The notes under the pieces were generated by a model. It searched no databases. It was not told where the DNA came from and saw only the letters and a program-made list of their open reading frames with translations. Below, piece by piece: positions 7,347 through 15,331 of a stretch of 36,720 nt of DNA (positions within the stretch are counted from its first letter, which is position 1; the number at the start of each line of letters is the position of its first letter). The translations under genes and the position numbers were made by a program. The DNA lies in contig JAHQVS010000039.1 of assembly GCA_019634215.1 (NCBI GenBank), forward strand, positions 1 to 36,720, read 5' to 3'. Source of the DNA: Paracoccaceae bacterium. Lineage in GTDB: Bacteria > Pseudomonadota > Alphaproteobacteria > Rhodobacterales > Rhodobacteraceae.

Positions 7347-7895
7347 ATGGCCCAGCTTGACAAGATTGCGCGTGGACTCAACGCCGGTTCGGCGGTGATT
7401 GCAGCGCTGCTGCTGGTGTATATATTGGGCCATATACTGCTGGAGATTTGCTTCCGCGCCTTTTTCAGCAGTTCCACCTACGTGCTGGATGAGTTCGTCG
7501 GCTATGCGGTGGCGGCCATGACCTTCTTTGCGCTTGGGCCTGCATTGCAAGCAGGCAGTTTGATCCGGGTGAATGTGATTGTCAGCCGGTTGGAAGCCGA
7601 GGCGCGGCGGCAGGTGGAGATGGCTGGCGTCGTGGCCACCTGCGGGATGACCTTATTCGCTGGTTTTTGGGTTGGCAGGGACGCATGGCGGTCCTTTCTA
7701 CGCGGGTCGGTGAGCGAGAGCGTCGCCGAGGTCCCGCTTTGGCTGCCCTTGGGAGCGGTATGGCTCGGGCTGATGCTGTTTGGGTTTCAGCTTGCGGTGT
7801 ATTTTCTGAGGCTGTCACACGGCGGGGCAGTGATCGGCGGGGAAGAGGCAGAGATCGTCGAGCCGACAGCCGCTGCGCCTCCAGTGAAGGGCTGA
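7347..7895 (+). CDS. TRAP transporter small permease (DctQ family)
   Basis: A 182-residue inner-membrane protein with four hydrophobic segments, starting at about residues 13-36, 46-70, 89-110 and 128-150. The central EFVGYAVAAMTFFALGPALQAGSLIRVNVI region is typical of DctQ subunits, which form the small membrane half of TRAP importers and associate with DctM. The last roughly 25 residues are a polar tail rich in Glu, Pro and Ala. It lies 93 bases after dctP, beyond the hairpin, and 3 bases before dctM, so translation with dctM is likely coupled. Confidence 0.92.
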   Translation: MAQLDKIARGLNAGSAVIAALLLVYILGHILLEICFRAFFSSSTYVLDEFVGYAVAAMTFFALGPALQAGSLIRVNVIVSRLEAEARRQVEMAGVVATCGMTLFAGFWVGRDAWRSFLRGSVSESVAEVPLWLPLGAVWLGLMLFGFQLAVYFLRLSHGGAVIGGEEAEIVEPTAAAPPVKG

Positions 7896-7898
7896 GCC

Positions 7899-9218
7899 AT
7901 GGAAGCGCTGCTTGGCGGGTTGATCATTCTGGTGCTGATCCTGCTCGTGCTGGGCTCGGGAGTGTGGGTGTTCTCCGGGCTGCTCCTGGTGTCTAGCTTC
8001 GGGATGGCGCTGATGTTGGGCTTCGGGCCTGAGCGTATCGGCGTGATCCTTGGAAAGATCATCGTCGGCGCGGCGTCGTCTTGGGAGCTGGCGGCCATAC
8101 CTCTGTTCATTTGGATGGGGGAGCTGATCTTTCGAACGGATATCTCGGAACGCCTTTTCAAAGGCTTGGCGCCGGTGGCCTCGCGGATACCCGGCGGGTT
8201 GATCCACACCAATGTGTTTGGCTCAGCGCTGTTCGCAGCGGTCTCTGGATCAAGCGCGGCCACCACGGCCACCATCGGCAAGATCACCACCGTGGAGCTA
8301 AAGCGGCGTGGGTATGACGAGCAGCTCTCTATCGGATCGCTGGCCGGGGCGGGGAGTTTGGGGCTGCTGATCCCACCATCGATTGTGATGATTATTTACG
8401 GCGTGCTGGCGGAAGTTTCGATTGTGCGGTTGTTTGCAGCGGGAGTGCTGCCGGGGCTGTTGGTGGCGGCGTTATACTCGACCTATGTCGCCGCGCGCTG
8501 CGTGGCCAATCCGGCATTGGCGCCACGCGGGGTGGATCGCGACGATGCAGACTCGATGGGGCAAGCGCTGGGCAATCTAGCGCCGGTGTTGACGTTGATC
8601 GGCTTGGTGCTGGGGGCGCTGTACACAGGATTGGCGACGCCGTCTGAGGCGGCGGCGGTTGGGGTGGCGGCAACCCTGGCGATGGTGGCGCTGACTGGGC
8701 AGTTGACGGTTGCGGCGTTGACGGAGTCGCTTTTGGGGGCGGTGCGGACCTCTTGCATGGTGTGCTCGATCCTGGTGGCGGCCTCGTTCCTGTCTACGGC
8801 GATGGGCTATATGCATATCCCGCAGGATGTCGCCGGGTATATCGCTGGGCTGGAGCTTTCGCCCGCCGGGCTGATTGCGATCTTGGCGGTGTTTTTTATC
8901 GGTCTTGGGCTGTTCCTGGATGGGGTGTCGATCACTGTCATGACATTGCCGATCACCTTGCCGTTGACGACGTCTATGGGGATAGATCCGATTTGGTTTG
9001 GGGTGTTTTTGGTGTTGATGGTGGAGATCGGACAGATGACGCCACCGGTGGGGTTCAATCTGTTTGTGCTGCAAGGGCTAACCGGCACTTCGCTCAACCG
9101 GGTGGCGCTGGCCGCCGCGCCGTTTTTCGCACTGATGTTGGTGGCGGTGGTGTTGATTTATATCTGGCCGGAGATTGTGTTATGGCTACCAGGCGTGCTG
9201 TTTGACCGACCTGTATGA
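7899..9218 (+). CDS. TRAP transporter large permease (DctM family)
   Basis: A 439-residue inner-membrane protein with about 12 hydrophobic segments and the family length. Recognisable DctM blocks are AIPLFIWMGELIFRT, NVFGSALFAAVSGSSAATTATIGK, GSLAGAGSLGLLIPPSIVMIIYG, the ATPSEAAAVGV loop and EIGQMTPPVGFNLFVLQG. DctM is the transport subunit that couples uptake to the sodium gradient. It follows dctQ after 3 bases. The next gene starts after 250 bases that contain no clear terminator. Confidence 0.95.
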   Translation: MEALLGGLIILVLILLVLGSGVWVFSGLLLVSSFGMALMLGFGPERIGVILGKIIVGAASSWELAAIPLFIWMGELIFRTDISERLFKGLAPVASRIPGGLIHTNVFGSALFAAVSGSSAATTATIGKITTVELKRRGYDEQLSIGSLAGAGSLGLLIPPSIVMIIYGVLAEVSIVRLFAAGVLPGLLVAALYSTYVAARCVANPALAPRGVDRDDADSMGQALGNLAPVLTLIGLVLGALYTGLATPSEAAAVGVAATLAMVALTGQLTVAALTESLLGAVRTSCMVCSILVAASFLSTAMGYMHIPQDVAGYIAGLELSPAGLIAILAVFFIGLGLFLDGVSITVMTLPITLPLTTSMGIDPIWFGVFLVLMVEIGQMTPPVGFNLFVLQGLTGTSLNRVALAAAPFFALMLVAVVLIYIWPEIVLWLPGVLFDRPV

Positions 9219-9468
9219 TCAAGAATTCAGGGCTTTGTCCCGTTTGATTATTTGAGAATTGCGACAAACTGTCCGTCGATATGCCGACGCATCGTAATCT
9301 AATTTCCGCCATACTGTAATGTTCCCCATGTCTTGGGCGCGGATGGAGCTTTTGGTATTGTGGGAGTTTGATCTGAATAGTTGTTGACTGCCTTCATTGG
9401 TGTGCGATTCGTGGTCAATATTTTCTATTCTGACTGAATTCTCCCAGTAATTATCGGAGAGCAGCGCG

Positions 9469-11745
9469 ATGAATGGTGAAGATTTGTTTCTGCAAAATAG
9501 TGATGGAAACTTTATTCTAAGTGTTGAAGACGTTCCGGCCAGTGATGATTGGCAGAGAACCACAAAATATCCCGGGTATGAAGGCGATGCGGCTTATGTG
9601 TATACAGGACCGAATACATATGGCGTGAATAGAAACGCAGATACACTCGATTCTACCTTAAGCTTTCAGATCGATGTTGAAGATCCAGGGAATTATTTTC
9701 TTGGGCTCAGCATGGGCCGCACGCATGATTTCAACAGTGAGCTGCGTGGCGACGAAGGCAACGACGTCTGGGTTCGTGTTGATGATGGGCCCTGGACGAA
9801 GGTGTTTGCGAGCGGCATGCCCTGGGAAGAGGCGAGTTCGAAGTTCGGCGCCACCTTTGATGTCAATCACCAAAAGTCTAACGCCGCTTATGATCTTTCG
9901 GCGGGCATCCACACAATCGAAGTCGCAGGCCGGTCGACTGGCCTGATTCTTGATCAAATTCAGCTGTCGCAAAATCGCGGCGAGGCGACCTCGAAGGGGC
10001 AGCCGCTGTCGCCGGTTGACAGTATGCCGCCGTCGACCCCGGTGGAGCCTCCAGTTGTCGAGCCTCCTATTGTCGACGAGCCGCCGGTTGTTGAGGGTGG
10101 TGGAGATACTGACGCGCCCGTTGATCCGAATGGCCTGTTCGCCCAAGCAGATCATGTGGTGTTCCACTTCGACGGCAACAACAATGACCCAGACGACATT
10201 GCTGCGCTGCCGGTGGCGGCGTTGCTGGCGAAGGCGGCCGGCGCGGAAGACAAGATCGACCTGTATTTCGGCAATAACCTTGCTGAACCGAACAACAACA
10301 CTCTGTTGAACAATTTGCGAGATAGCGCTGACTTTGCGGAGTCCATCGGTATCAACACCGTTGACTATCAGAGCAATGTCCAAGGGGCGACGGAGTCGCT
10401 GGTCGATCTGATCAATTCCGGCCAACAGTTGCTGTTCATCGAGGGCGGGCCGATGGAGGCGGTGTATCGCGCGCTCGAAGGCTCTAATCCGGCGATGCAT
10501 GACAACGTGACGTTGCTGTCGCATTCAGGCTGGAACGAAAACCGGTCGGTGGTCTCGCGTCCGGGTGAAACTCAAGCGCGCACCTGGTCCGATATCGACC
10601 AAGACTTTCCTTTAGTCACATTGGTTGAGATCGACGACCAGAACGCGGGCTCCAACAACACCAACGGCTTCAACAACCGCGACTGGAGTTGGATGGACCA
10701 GAGTGACGATCCAGTGATTCAGGATGCGCGCGACGCGATGAAGGGCGCGGGGGGCAACAAGGCGAACGATCCCTCAGACGCCGGTATGTTGCTTTACGCG
10801 CTAACAGGTGAGGAGAACGGCAAGCCTGCGGATGCGAAAGCTTACCTCGAAAGCTCGACCGTATTTGGCGATGCGCCAACTCCGCCGGCTGTCGACCCTG
10901 ATCCGGCGCCCATAGATCCTGCGCCCATAGATCCTGCGCCAGTGGACCCCGCGCCAGTTGATCCGCCGAGCGGCGACGTCGCCCTCAATTTCTATCTCGC
11001 CGATGTCCAGACCGATGAAATCATCATGGCGCTGGAGCCTGGGGCCAAAATTCCGGCATCGGTGTTGGAGAATCGGGATGTCACTGTTTTCGCGGAGACG
11101 GCGGATGGTTCGGCGGCGCCCGGCAGTGTCGAAATCAGCATGAACGGGGCGACTTCGCTAGAGAATATCACGCCTTACGCACTGTTTGGCGACAAGAATG
11201 GGGACTTCCTGAAAGGAGCCGCCTTCGCCTCAGGGGACAATGCGATCGATGTGTCGGTGTTCTCCGGCAAGAACGGCACTGGTTCGGTGTTGGAGCAATC
11301 GACCCTGAGCTTTGAAATCGTGGCGGATGACGAGGTTGCGGATGAGCCGACCGTTCCGGACGCGCCAGTGAGCGGTGACGCTGACCTTCTTGACCTGTTT
11401 CTCGTTGATATGGAGACCGGCCAGACGCTGGGCGAAATTCGTCAAGGCGAGACGCTGGCGGTCGACAATTTGACGGACCGCAGGGTGAAGATCGAAGCTA
11501 GGCTTGAGGGAGACGACGCTGGACTGGTTGAGAGCGTCGCGTTGTCGCTCGATGGCGGGAAAGCTGTCCAGAATGTCGCTGGCTATAACTTTAAGGCTGG
11601 CGGGGAGAACTGGGGCAACTCAAAATTCTCCTCGGGCCAGCATGAGCTTGAGGTCGCGGCTTACGATCAGAATGGCGCGAAAGGGGAACTGCTCCATGAG
11701 GAGGAGTTCAGCATTACGATCACTGAGGATGGCCTGATCGCGTAA
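9469..11745 (+). CDS. Large modular protein: glycan-binding-like, nucleoside-hydrolase-like and Ig-like domains
   Basis: A 758-residue acidic protein. Residues about 10-170 form a beta-rich, carbohydrate-binding-like domain ending GIHTIEVAGRSTGLILDQIQLS. A Pro/Val-rich linker follows at about 183-215. Residues about 224-465 resemble the inosine-uridine nucleoside hydrolase/DUF1593 fold: HFDGNNNDPDDIAAL fits the metal-binding Asp cluster, and FIEGGPMEAVYRALEG fits the later family block. A linker of P-[IV]-D-P-A repeats leads to two related Ig-like units at about 504-620 and 637-755. There is no Sec signal peptide. The acidic composition, linkers and beta-rich C-terminus suggest export by a type I system, which is inference. 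GGAGAG precedes ATG 9469. Its substrate is unknown; a role on an extracellular polysaccharide is possible given the upstream cluster. Confidence 0.7.
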   Translation: MNGEDLFLQNSDGNFILSVEDVPASDDWQRTTKYPGYEGDAAYVYTGPNTYGVNRNADTLDSTLSFQIDVEDPGNYFLGLSMGRTHDFNSELRGDEGNDVWVRVDDGPWTKVFASGMPWEEASSKFGATFDVNHQKSNAAYDLSAGIHTIEVAGRSTGLILDQIQLSQNRGEATSKGQPLSPVDSMPPSTPVEPPVVEPPIVDEPPVVEGGGDTDAPVDPNGLFAQADHVVFHFDGNNNDPDDIAALPVAALLAKAAGAEDKIDLYFGNNLAEPNNNTLLNNLRDSADFAESIGINTVDYQSNVQGATESLVDLINSGQQLLFIEGGPMEAVYRALEGSNPAMHDNVTLLSHSGWNENRSVVSRPGETQARTWSDIDQDFPLVTLVEIDDQNAGSNNTNGFNNRDWSWMDQSDDPVIQDARDAMKGAGGNKANDPSDAGMLLYALTGEENGKPADAKAYLESSTVFGDAPTPPAVDPDPAPIDPAPIDPAPVDPAPVDPPSGDVALNFYLADVQTDEIIMALEPGAKIPASVLENRDVTVFAETADGSAAPGSVEISMNGATSLENITPYALFGDKNGDFLKGAAFASGDNAIDVSVFSGKNGTGSVLEQSTLSFEIVADDEVADEPTVPDAPVSGDADLLDLFLVDMETGQTLGEIRQGETLAVDNLTDRRVKIEARLEGDDAGLVESVALSLDGGKAVQNVAGYNFKAGGENWGNSKFSSGQHELEVAAYDQNGAKGELLHEEEFSITITEDGLIA
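10909..10968 (+). repeat. Four 15-bp tandem units encoding P-[IV]-D-P-[AP]
   Basis: Four consecutive 15-base units encode PIDPA, PIDPA, PVDPA and PVDPP. The first two are identical (CCCATAGATCCTGCG) and the other two have diverged mainly at third positions. They form a flexible interdomain linker in the modular protein and are prone to copy-number change. Confidence 0.85.
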
Positions 11746-11767
11746 TCGTGTAAGGCCATTCAAAACA

Positions 11768-11802
11768 AGCGCCCCCCTCGTGGGTTTTATTTGGGGGGCG
11801 CT
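11768..11802 (-). terminator. Strong intrinsic terminator between convergent genes
   Basis: AGCGCCCCCC (11768-11777) pairs perfectly with GGGGGGCGCT (11793-11802) over 10 bp with a 15-base loop. Read on the minus strand the stem is followed by TTGTTTTG, so it best serves the altronate dehydratase gene that stops at 11812. It may also slow plus-strand transcription coming from the modular protein gene. Confidence 0.8.
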
Positions 11803-11811
11803 GTGGTCTTG

Positions 11812-13323
11812 CTACATTACAGCGCCGATTTGCCAGGGGACGAACTCGTCGTCGCCGAGGCCCTGGGCTTCAGATTTTGATGTTTCGCCCGAGGCGATGC
11901 GGAGCAGCAGGTCGTAGATTTCGCGGCCCTTGTCCTCAACGTTGACCTCGCCGGAGAGGATGTCGCCGGTGTTGATGTCCATGTCATCGGTCATGCGGGC
12001 GTACATTTCGCCGTTAGTGGCGAGTTTGATCGTTGGGGCGGGTTTCGAGCCGAAGGCGGAGCCGCGCCCGGTGGTGAAGGCGACGAGGTTGCAGCCGGAG
12101 GCGATTTGGCCGGTGACGGAGGCGGGGTCGTAGCCGGGGCTGTCCATGAAGCCGAAGCCGGGTTTGGTTAGCGGCTCGGCGTATTTATAGACGCCGGTGA
12201 GCGGGGTGGAGCCGCCCTTTGCCGCCGCGCCCAGCGATTTCTCCAGGATGGTGGTGAGGCCGCCCTTCTTGTTGCCAGGGGAGGGGTTGTTGTCCATTGA
12301 GCCGTGGTTGCGGGCGGTGTAGTCGCGCCACCAATCGATCAGGCCGACCAGCTTTTCGCCAGTGGCGCGGTCGACGGCGCGGCGGGTGAGGAGATGTTCT
12401 GCGCCGTAGATCTCGGGGGTTTCGGCCAATAATCCTGCGCCGCCTTGAGCGACGAGCAGGTCGCAGGCGCGGCCTAAGGCGGGATTGGCGGTGACGCCGG
12501 ACCAAGCGTCCGAACCGCCGCATTGCAGCGCGAGTTTCAGTTCTGAGACGGGGCAGGGCTCGCGGGTGAATTCGTTCGCCAGCGGGAGCATGGCGCGGAT
12601 TTTCTCGATGCCGAGGTCGATGGTGCGCTGGAGGCCGGCGACGTCCTGGATGTTCATCACCTGGAACAGGGGGGATTGCTTCAGGCCGTACGCCTCCAGC
12701 AACCAATCGATCTGGTTCATCTCACAGCCCAAGCCGACCATCAGCACGCCGGCATGGTTGGGGTGCTTGGCGTAGCCCCACATCACCCGTTGCAGAGCCG
12801 CGAAGCCGTCGCCGTCGCCCGCCATGCCGCAGCCGGTGCCGTGGACGAAGGCGGCGACGCCGTCGATATTGGGGTAGGGGGCCAATTCCTCTGGCCCGAA
12901 GGCGCGGGCGATGCGGCGGGCGGCGGTGGCGGAGCAGTTCACCGATGTGACGATGCCGATATAGTTTCGGGTGCCGACCGCGCCGTTCTCTCGTTGGTAG
13001 CCCATGAAGCTATCGCGCGACGCTTCCGAGATCATCTCGACCGGGTTGAGATGGGTGGCGAAAGCGTAGTCGGCTTCGGTGTCCCGAAAGGAGAGGTTGT
13101 GGGTGTGGACATGGGCGCCGGGGGCGATGTCGGCGGCGGCGTAGCCGATCACCTGGGCGTATTTGCGCACCGGCGCGCCTTCGGCGACGGCTTGGGTGGC
13201 GATCTTGTGCCCACGCGGGATTAACGCCGTCGCCGTGACGCCGTCGATTTGGTCGCCAACCGCGAGCGGTTGGGTGACAGTGACGACATTGTCGGTGGGG
13301 TCGAGACGGATAAAGCGGCGCAT
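11812..13323 (-). CDS. uxaA: Altronate dehydratase (UxaA family)
   Basis: A 503-residue cytoplasmic enzyme, close to the usual 495-500 residues of UxaA. It converts D-altronate to 2-keto-3-deoxygluconate in hexuronate (galacturonate) breakdown. Residues about 10-75 form the SAF domain (PRGHKIATQAVAEG and related). The catalytic part contains the Cys-bearing blocks GYQRENGAVGTRNYIGIV, VHGTGCGMAGDG, GLGCEMNQ and LQCGGSDAWSG, and near the end SGCNLVAFTTGRGS; these match the iron-dependent UxaA/GarD superfamily. The start is ATG 13323 (MRRFIRLDP), with GGGAG about 8 bases upstream; the longer open frame beyond it runs antisense over the xylulokinase gene. It is divergent from xylB across 159 bases, suggesting shared control. 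Related galactarate dehydratases are the main alternative. Confidence 0.9.
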   Translation of the reverse strand: MRRFIRLDPTDNVVTVTQPLAVGDQIDGVTATALIPRGHKIATQAVAEGAPVRKYAQVIGYAAADIAPGAHVHTHNLSFRDTEADYAFATHLNPVEMISEASRDSFMGYQRENGAVGTRNYIGIVTSVNCSATAARRIARAFGPEELAPYPNIDGVAAFVHGTGCGMAGDGDGFAALQRVMWGYAKHPNHAGVLMVGLGCEMNQIDWLLEAYGLKQSPLFQVMNIQDVAGLQRTIDLGIEKIRAMLPLANEFTREPCPVSELKLALQCGGSDAWSGVTANPALGRACDLLVAQGGAGLLAETPEIYGAEHLLTRRAVDRATGEKLVGLIDWWRDYTARNHGSMDNNPSPGNKKGGLTTILEKSLGAAAKGGSTPLTGVYKYAEPLTKPGFGFMDSPGYDPASVTGQIASGCNLVAFTTGRGSAFGSKPAPTIKLATNGEMYARMTDDMDINTGDILSGEVNVEDKGREIYDLLLRIASGETSKSEAQGLGDDEFVPWQIGAVM

Positions 13324-13482
13324 GTTCAGGGCTCCCGGGGGAAACAGGCGGTGGCGAAGGCGGCGGCGGAGGTGCACAGTTAACGCGCATTCTCGTCCGC
13401 GCCGCAGCGAACGGGGATAAGTGACGGGCGGCGGCCGGGTTTGGCAAGCGGTCGCGGGCGTTTGACGGCGGGGAGGCGGCCG

Positions 13483-14976
13483 ATGAGCATGTATCTGGGA
13501 ATTGATCTCGGCACCTCGGCGGTGAAGGCGTTGCTCATCGACGACGCGCAGAAGCTGATCGCCTCGGCGACGGCGCCGCTGGAGGTGTCGCGCCCGCATC
13601 GGGGATGGTCGGAACAGGACCCGGCGGATTGGGTGACGGCGACCGGGGCGGCGCTGGATCAACTCAAGGCCGAGTCCCCAGCGGCGCTGGTGGCGGTGCG
13701 GGGCATTGGATTGTCGGGTCAGATGCATGGCGCGACGCTGGTTGACGCCGAGGATCAGGCGCTGCGGCCTTGCATCCTGTGGAACGACTCGCGCAGCGCA
13801 GAGCAGGCGGCGCGGTTGGACGCCGATCCGAAGTTTCGGGCGATCTCCGGCAACATCGTGTTTCCGGGCTTCACCGCGCCTAAGCTGACATGGGTTAAGG
13901 AAAATGAACCAGCGTTGTTCGCCCGGTTGTCGAAAGTGCTGTTGCCGAAGGATTATCTGCGGCTGTGGCTGACTGGGGAGAAGGTCGCTGATATGTGCGA
14001 TTCCTCAGGTACCGGATGGCTCGACAATGGCGCACGGCGATGGTCGTCGGAATTGGTCGAAACGTCGGGCGTCTCCCTCGATCATATGCCGCCGCTGGTG
14101 GAGAGCACCGAACCGACCGGGATGATGCGGGCGGCGTTGGCGGCGCGCTGGGGAATGCGGGCGGACGTAATTGTCGCGGGGGGCGCAGGGGATAGCGCGA
14201 CGTCGGCGCTGGGCGTCGGCGCGGTGGCGGCGGATACGGGGTTTGTGTCGCTTGGGACCTCTGGCGTGTTGTTGGTGGCGAACAAGGGGTATCAACCAGC
14301 GCCTGATACGGCGGTGCACACCTTTTGCCATGCGATCCCTGAGCGGTGGCATCAAATCGGGGCGATGCTGTCTTCGGCGTCGGCGTTGAATTGGTTCGCC
14401 GGTGTGGCTGGGCGCTCGCCGGGGGAGCTGGTCGCAGAGGTTGGCGAGGGGCTCAGGGAGCCTGGGGCGGTGATGTTCCTGCCCTATCTCTCTGGGGAGC
14501 GCACACCTCATAACGACACTGAGGTCCGCGGCATGTTCGCCGGCCTTGGCCATGATACTGACCGCGCGGCGATGACACGGGCGGTGATGGAGGGGGTAGG
14601 CTTCGCGTTTCGGGACAATTGGGACGTGATGCGCGACGCTGGGGCAGGGCTGACGCGGGTGACGGCGGTTGGCGGCGGATCGCGGTCGCGCTATTGGCTG
14701 GAGGTGTTGGCGACCGTTATGGGCATGCCGGTCGATATCCCCGCCGATGGCGAGGTCGGGGCGGCGTTTGGCGCGGCGCGGTTGGGGATGGTGGTCAGCG
14801 CTAGGGCTGATCCGATGGCGGTGTGTGCGCCGCCTGCGATCCAGGCGGTGATTGAGCCGCGCGGCGACGCACGAGGGGCGTTTGAGGAGGCCTATCAGCG
14901 GTTTCGAGAGCTGTATCCACTGGCGCGGCAGGTAAAGGCGCCGGCGAAAGCGGCGATGGGATTGCACGAGCCTTAA
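13483..14976 (+). CDS. xylB: Xylulokinase (FGGY kinase)
   Basis: A 497-residue cytoplasmic kinase, the normal length for XylB, which phosphorylates D-xylulose to feed the pentose phosphate pathway. ATG 13483 is preceded by GGGGAGG with 6-base spacing. Landmarks are the N-terminal LGIDLGTSAVKALLID phosphate loop, GLSGQMHGATLVD (typical of xylulokinase within the FGGY family), ILWNDSRSAEQA, the catalytic aspartate in VAGGAGDSATSALG, FVSLGTSGV, and the C-terminal AVGGGSRSRYWLEVLA. It is divergently transcribed from uxaA. Together they suggest a sugar-acid/pentose utilisation spot, although the isomerase and transporter are not here. Confidence 0.93.
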   Translation: MSMYLGIDLGTSAVKALLIDDAQKLIASATAPLEVSRPHRGWSEQDPADWVTATGAALDQLKAESPAALVAVRGIGLSGQMHGATLVDAEDQALRPCILWNDSRSAEQAARLDADPKFRAISGNIVFPGFTAPKLTWVKENEPALFARLSKVLLPKDYLRLWLTGEKVADMCDSSGTGWLDNGARRWSSELVETSGVSLDHMPPLVESTEPTGMMRAALAARWGMRADVIVAGGAGDSATSALGVGAVAADTGFVSLGTSGVLLVANKGYQPAPDTAVHTFCHAIPERWHQIGAMLSSASALNWFAGVAGRSPGELVAEVGEGLREPGAVMFLPYLSGERTPHNDTEVRGMFAGLGHDTDRAAMTRAVMEGVGFAFRDNWDVMRDAGAGLTRVTAVGGGSRSRYWLEVLATVMGMPVDIPADGEVGAAFGAARLGMVVSARADPMAVCAPPAIQAVIEPRGDARGAFEEAYQRFRELYPLARQVKAPAKAAMGLHEP

Positions 14977-15331
14977 GACACTCCCCATCAGTGCTAATGT
15001 TCGCAGATGTTTGCATCTCTTGGCGGTAGTTTTCGTTTACGTAAATCATTTTTACCAGAAGATCGGAATATTAAAGGAACATCTGAGCGATTTTGTTGCG
15101 AGTTACCTAACGTCGCCTAGAAAAAGCCGCTCTTAATTGTGTTTTTTCAACCTATTGAATGGTGTTTGCCTGCGTATCACGTTCCTTTTGGGAGGCGCTG
15201 CGCCGTTCTGCCGTTGGGGCATGTTCAACGGGGTGTTTTCGACGTTCTGATTTTCGGCTTTGTGGCGCAACTTATCCGATCTTCGTTTCATTACGGAGGA
15301 GTTGCGCTGGTGCACGGTGTTGGGGAGCGTA
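14977..15331 (+). other. Intergenic region without a recognised gene
   Basis: This 355-base stretch after xylB is clearly more AT-rich than its neighbours up to about 15170. It holds a 10-base perfect palindrome TTTACGTAAA at 15036-15045 and a short AGATG/CATCT hairpin just before it, but no convincing terminator. It probably contains the promoter of the DUF2339 gene. Open frames across it lack protein-like composition and a good start. Confidence 0.5.

Noticed and set aside
9658-10524. 288-residue minus-strand frame inside the modular protein gene
   Set aside because: Composition is Arg-rich and not protein-like, and the plus-strand frame has recognisable domains.
13324-13728. 135-residue upstream extension of the uxaA frame
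   Set aside because: The extension is Arg-rich, runs antisense over xylB, and a good ribosome-binding site with the correct family N-terminus lies at ATG 13323.
14005-14988. Long open frame on the minus strand opposite xylB
   Set aside because: It is an Arg/His/Pro-rich shadow of the clearly conserved xylulokinase frame, a usual effect of high GC content.
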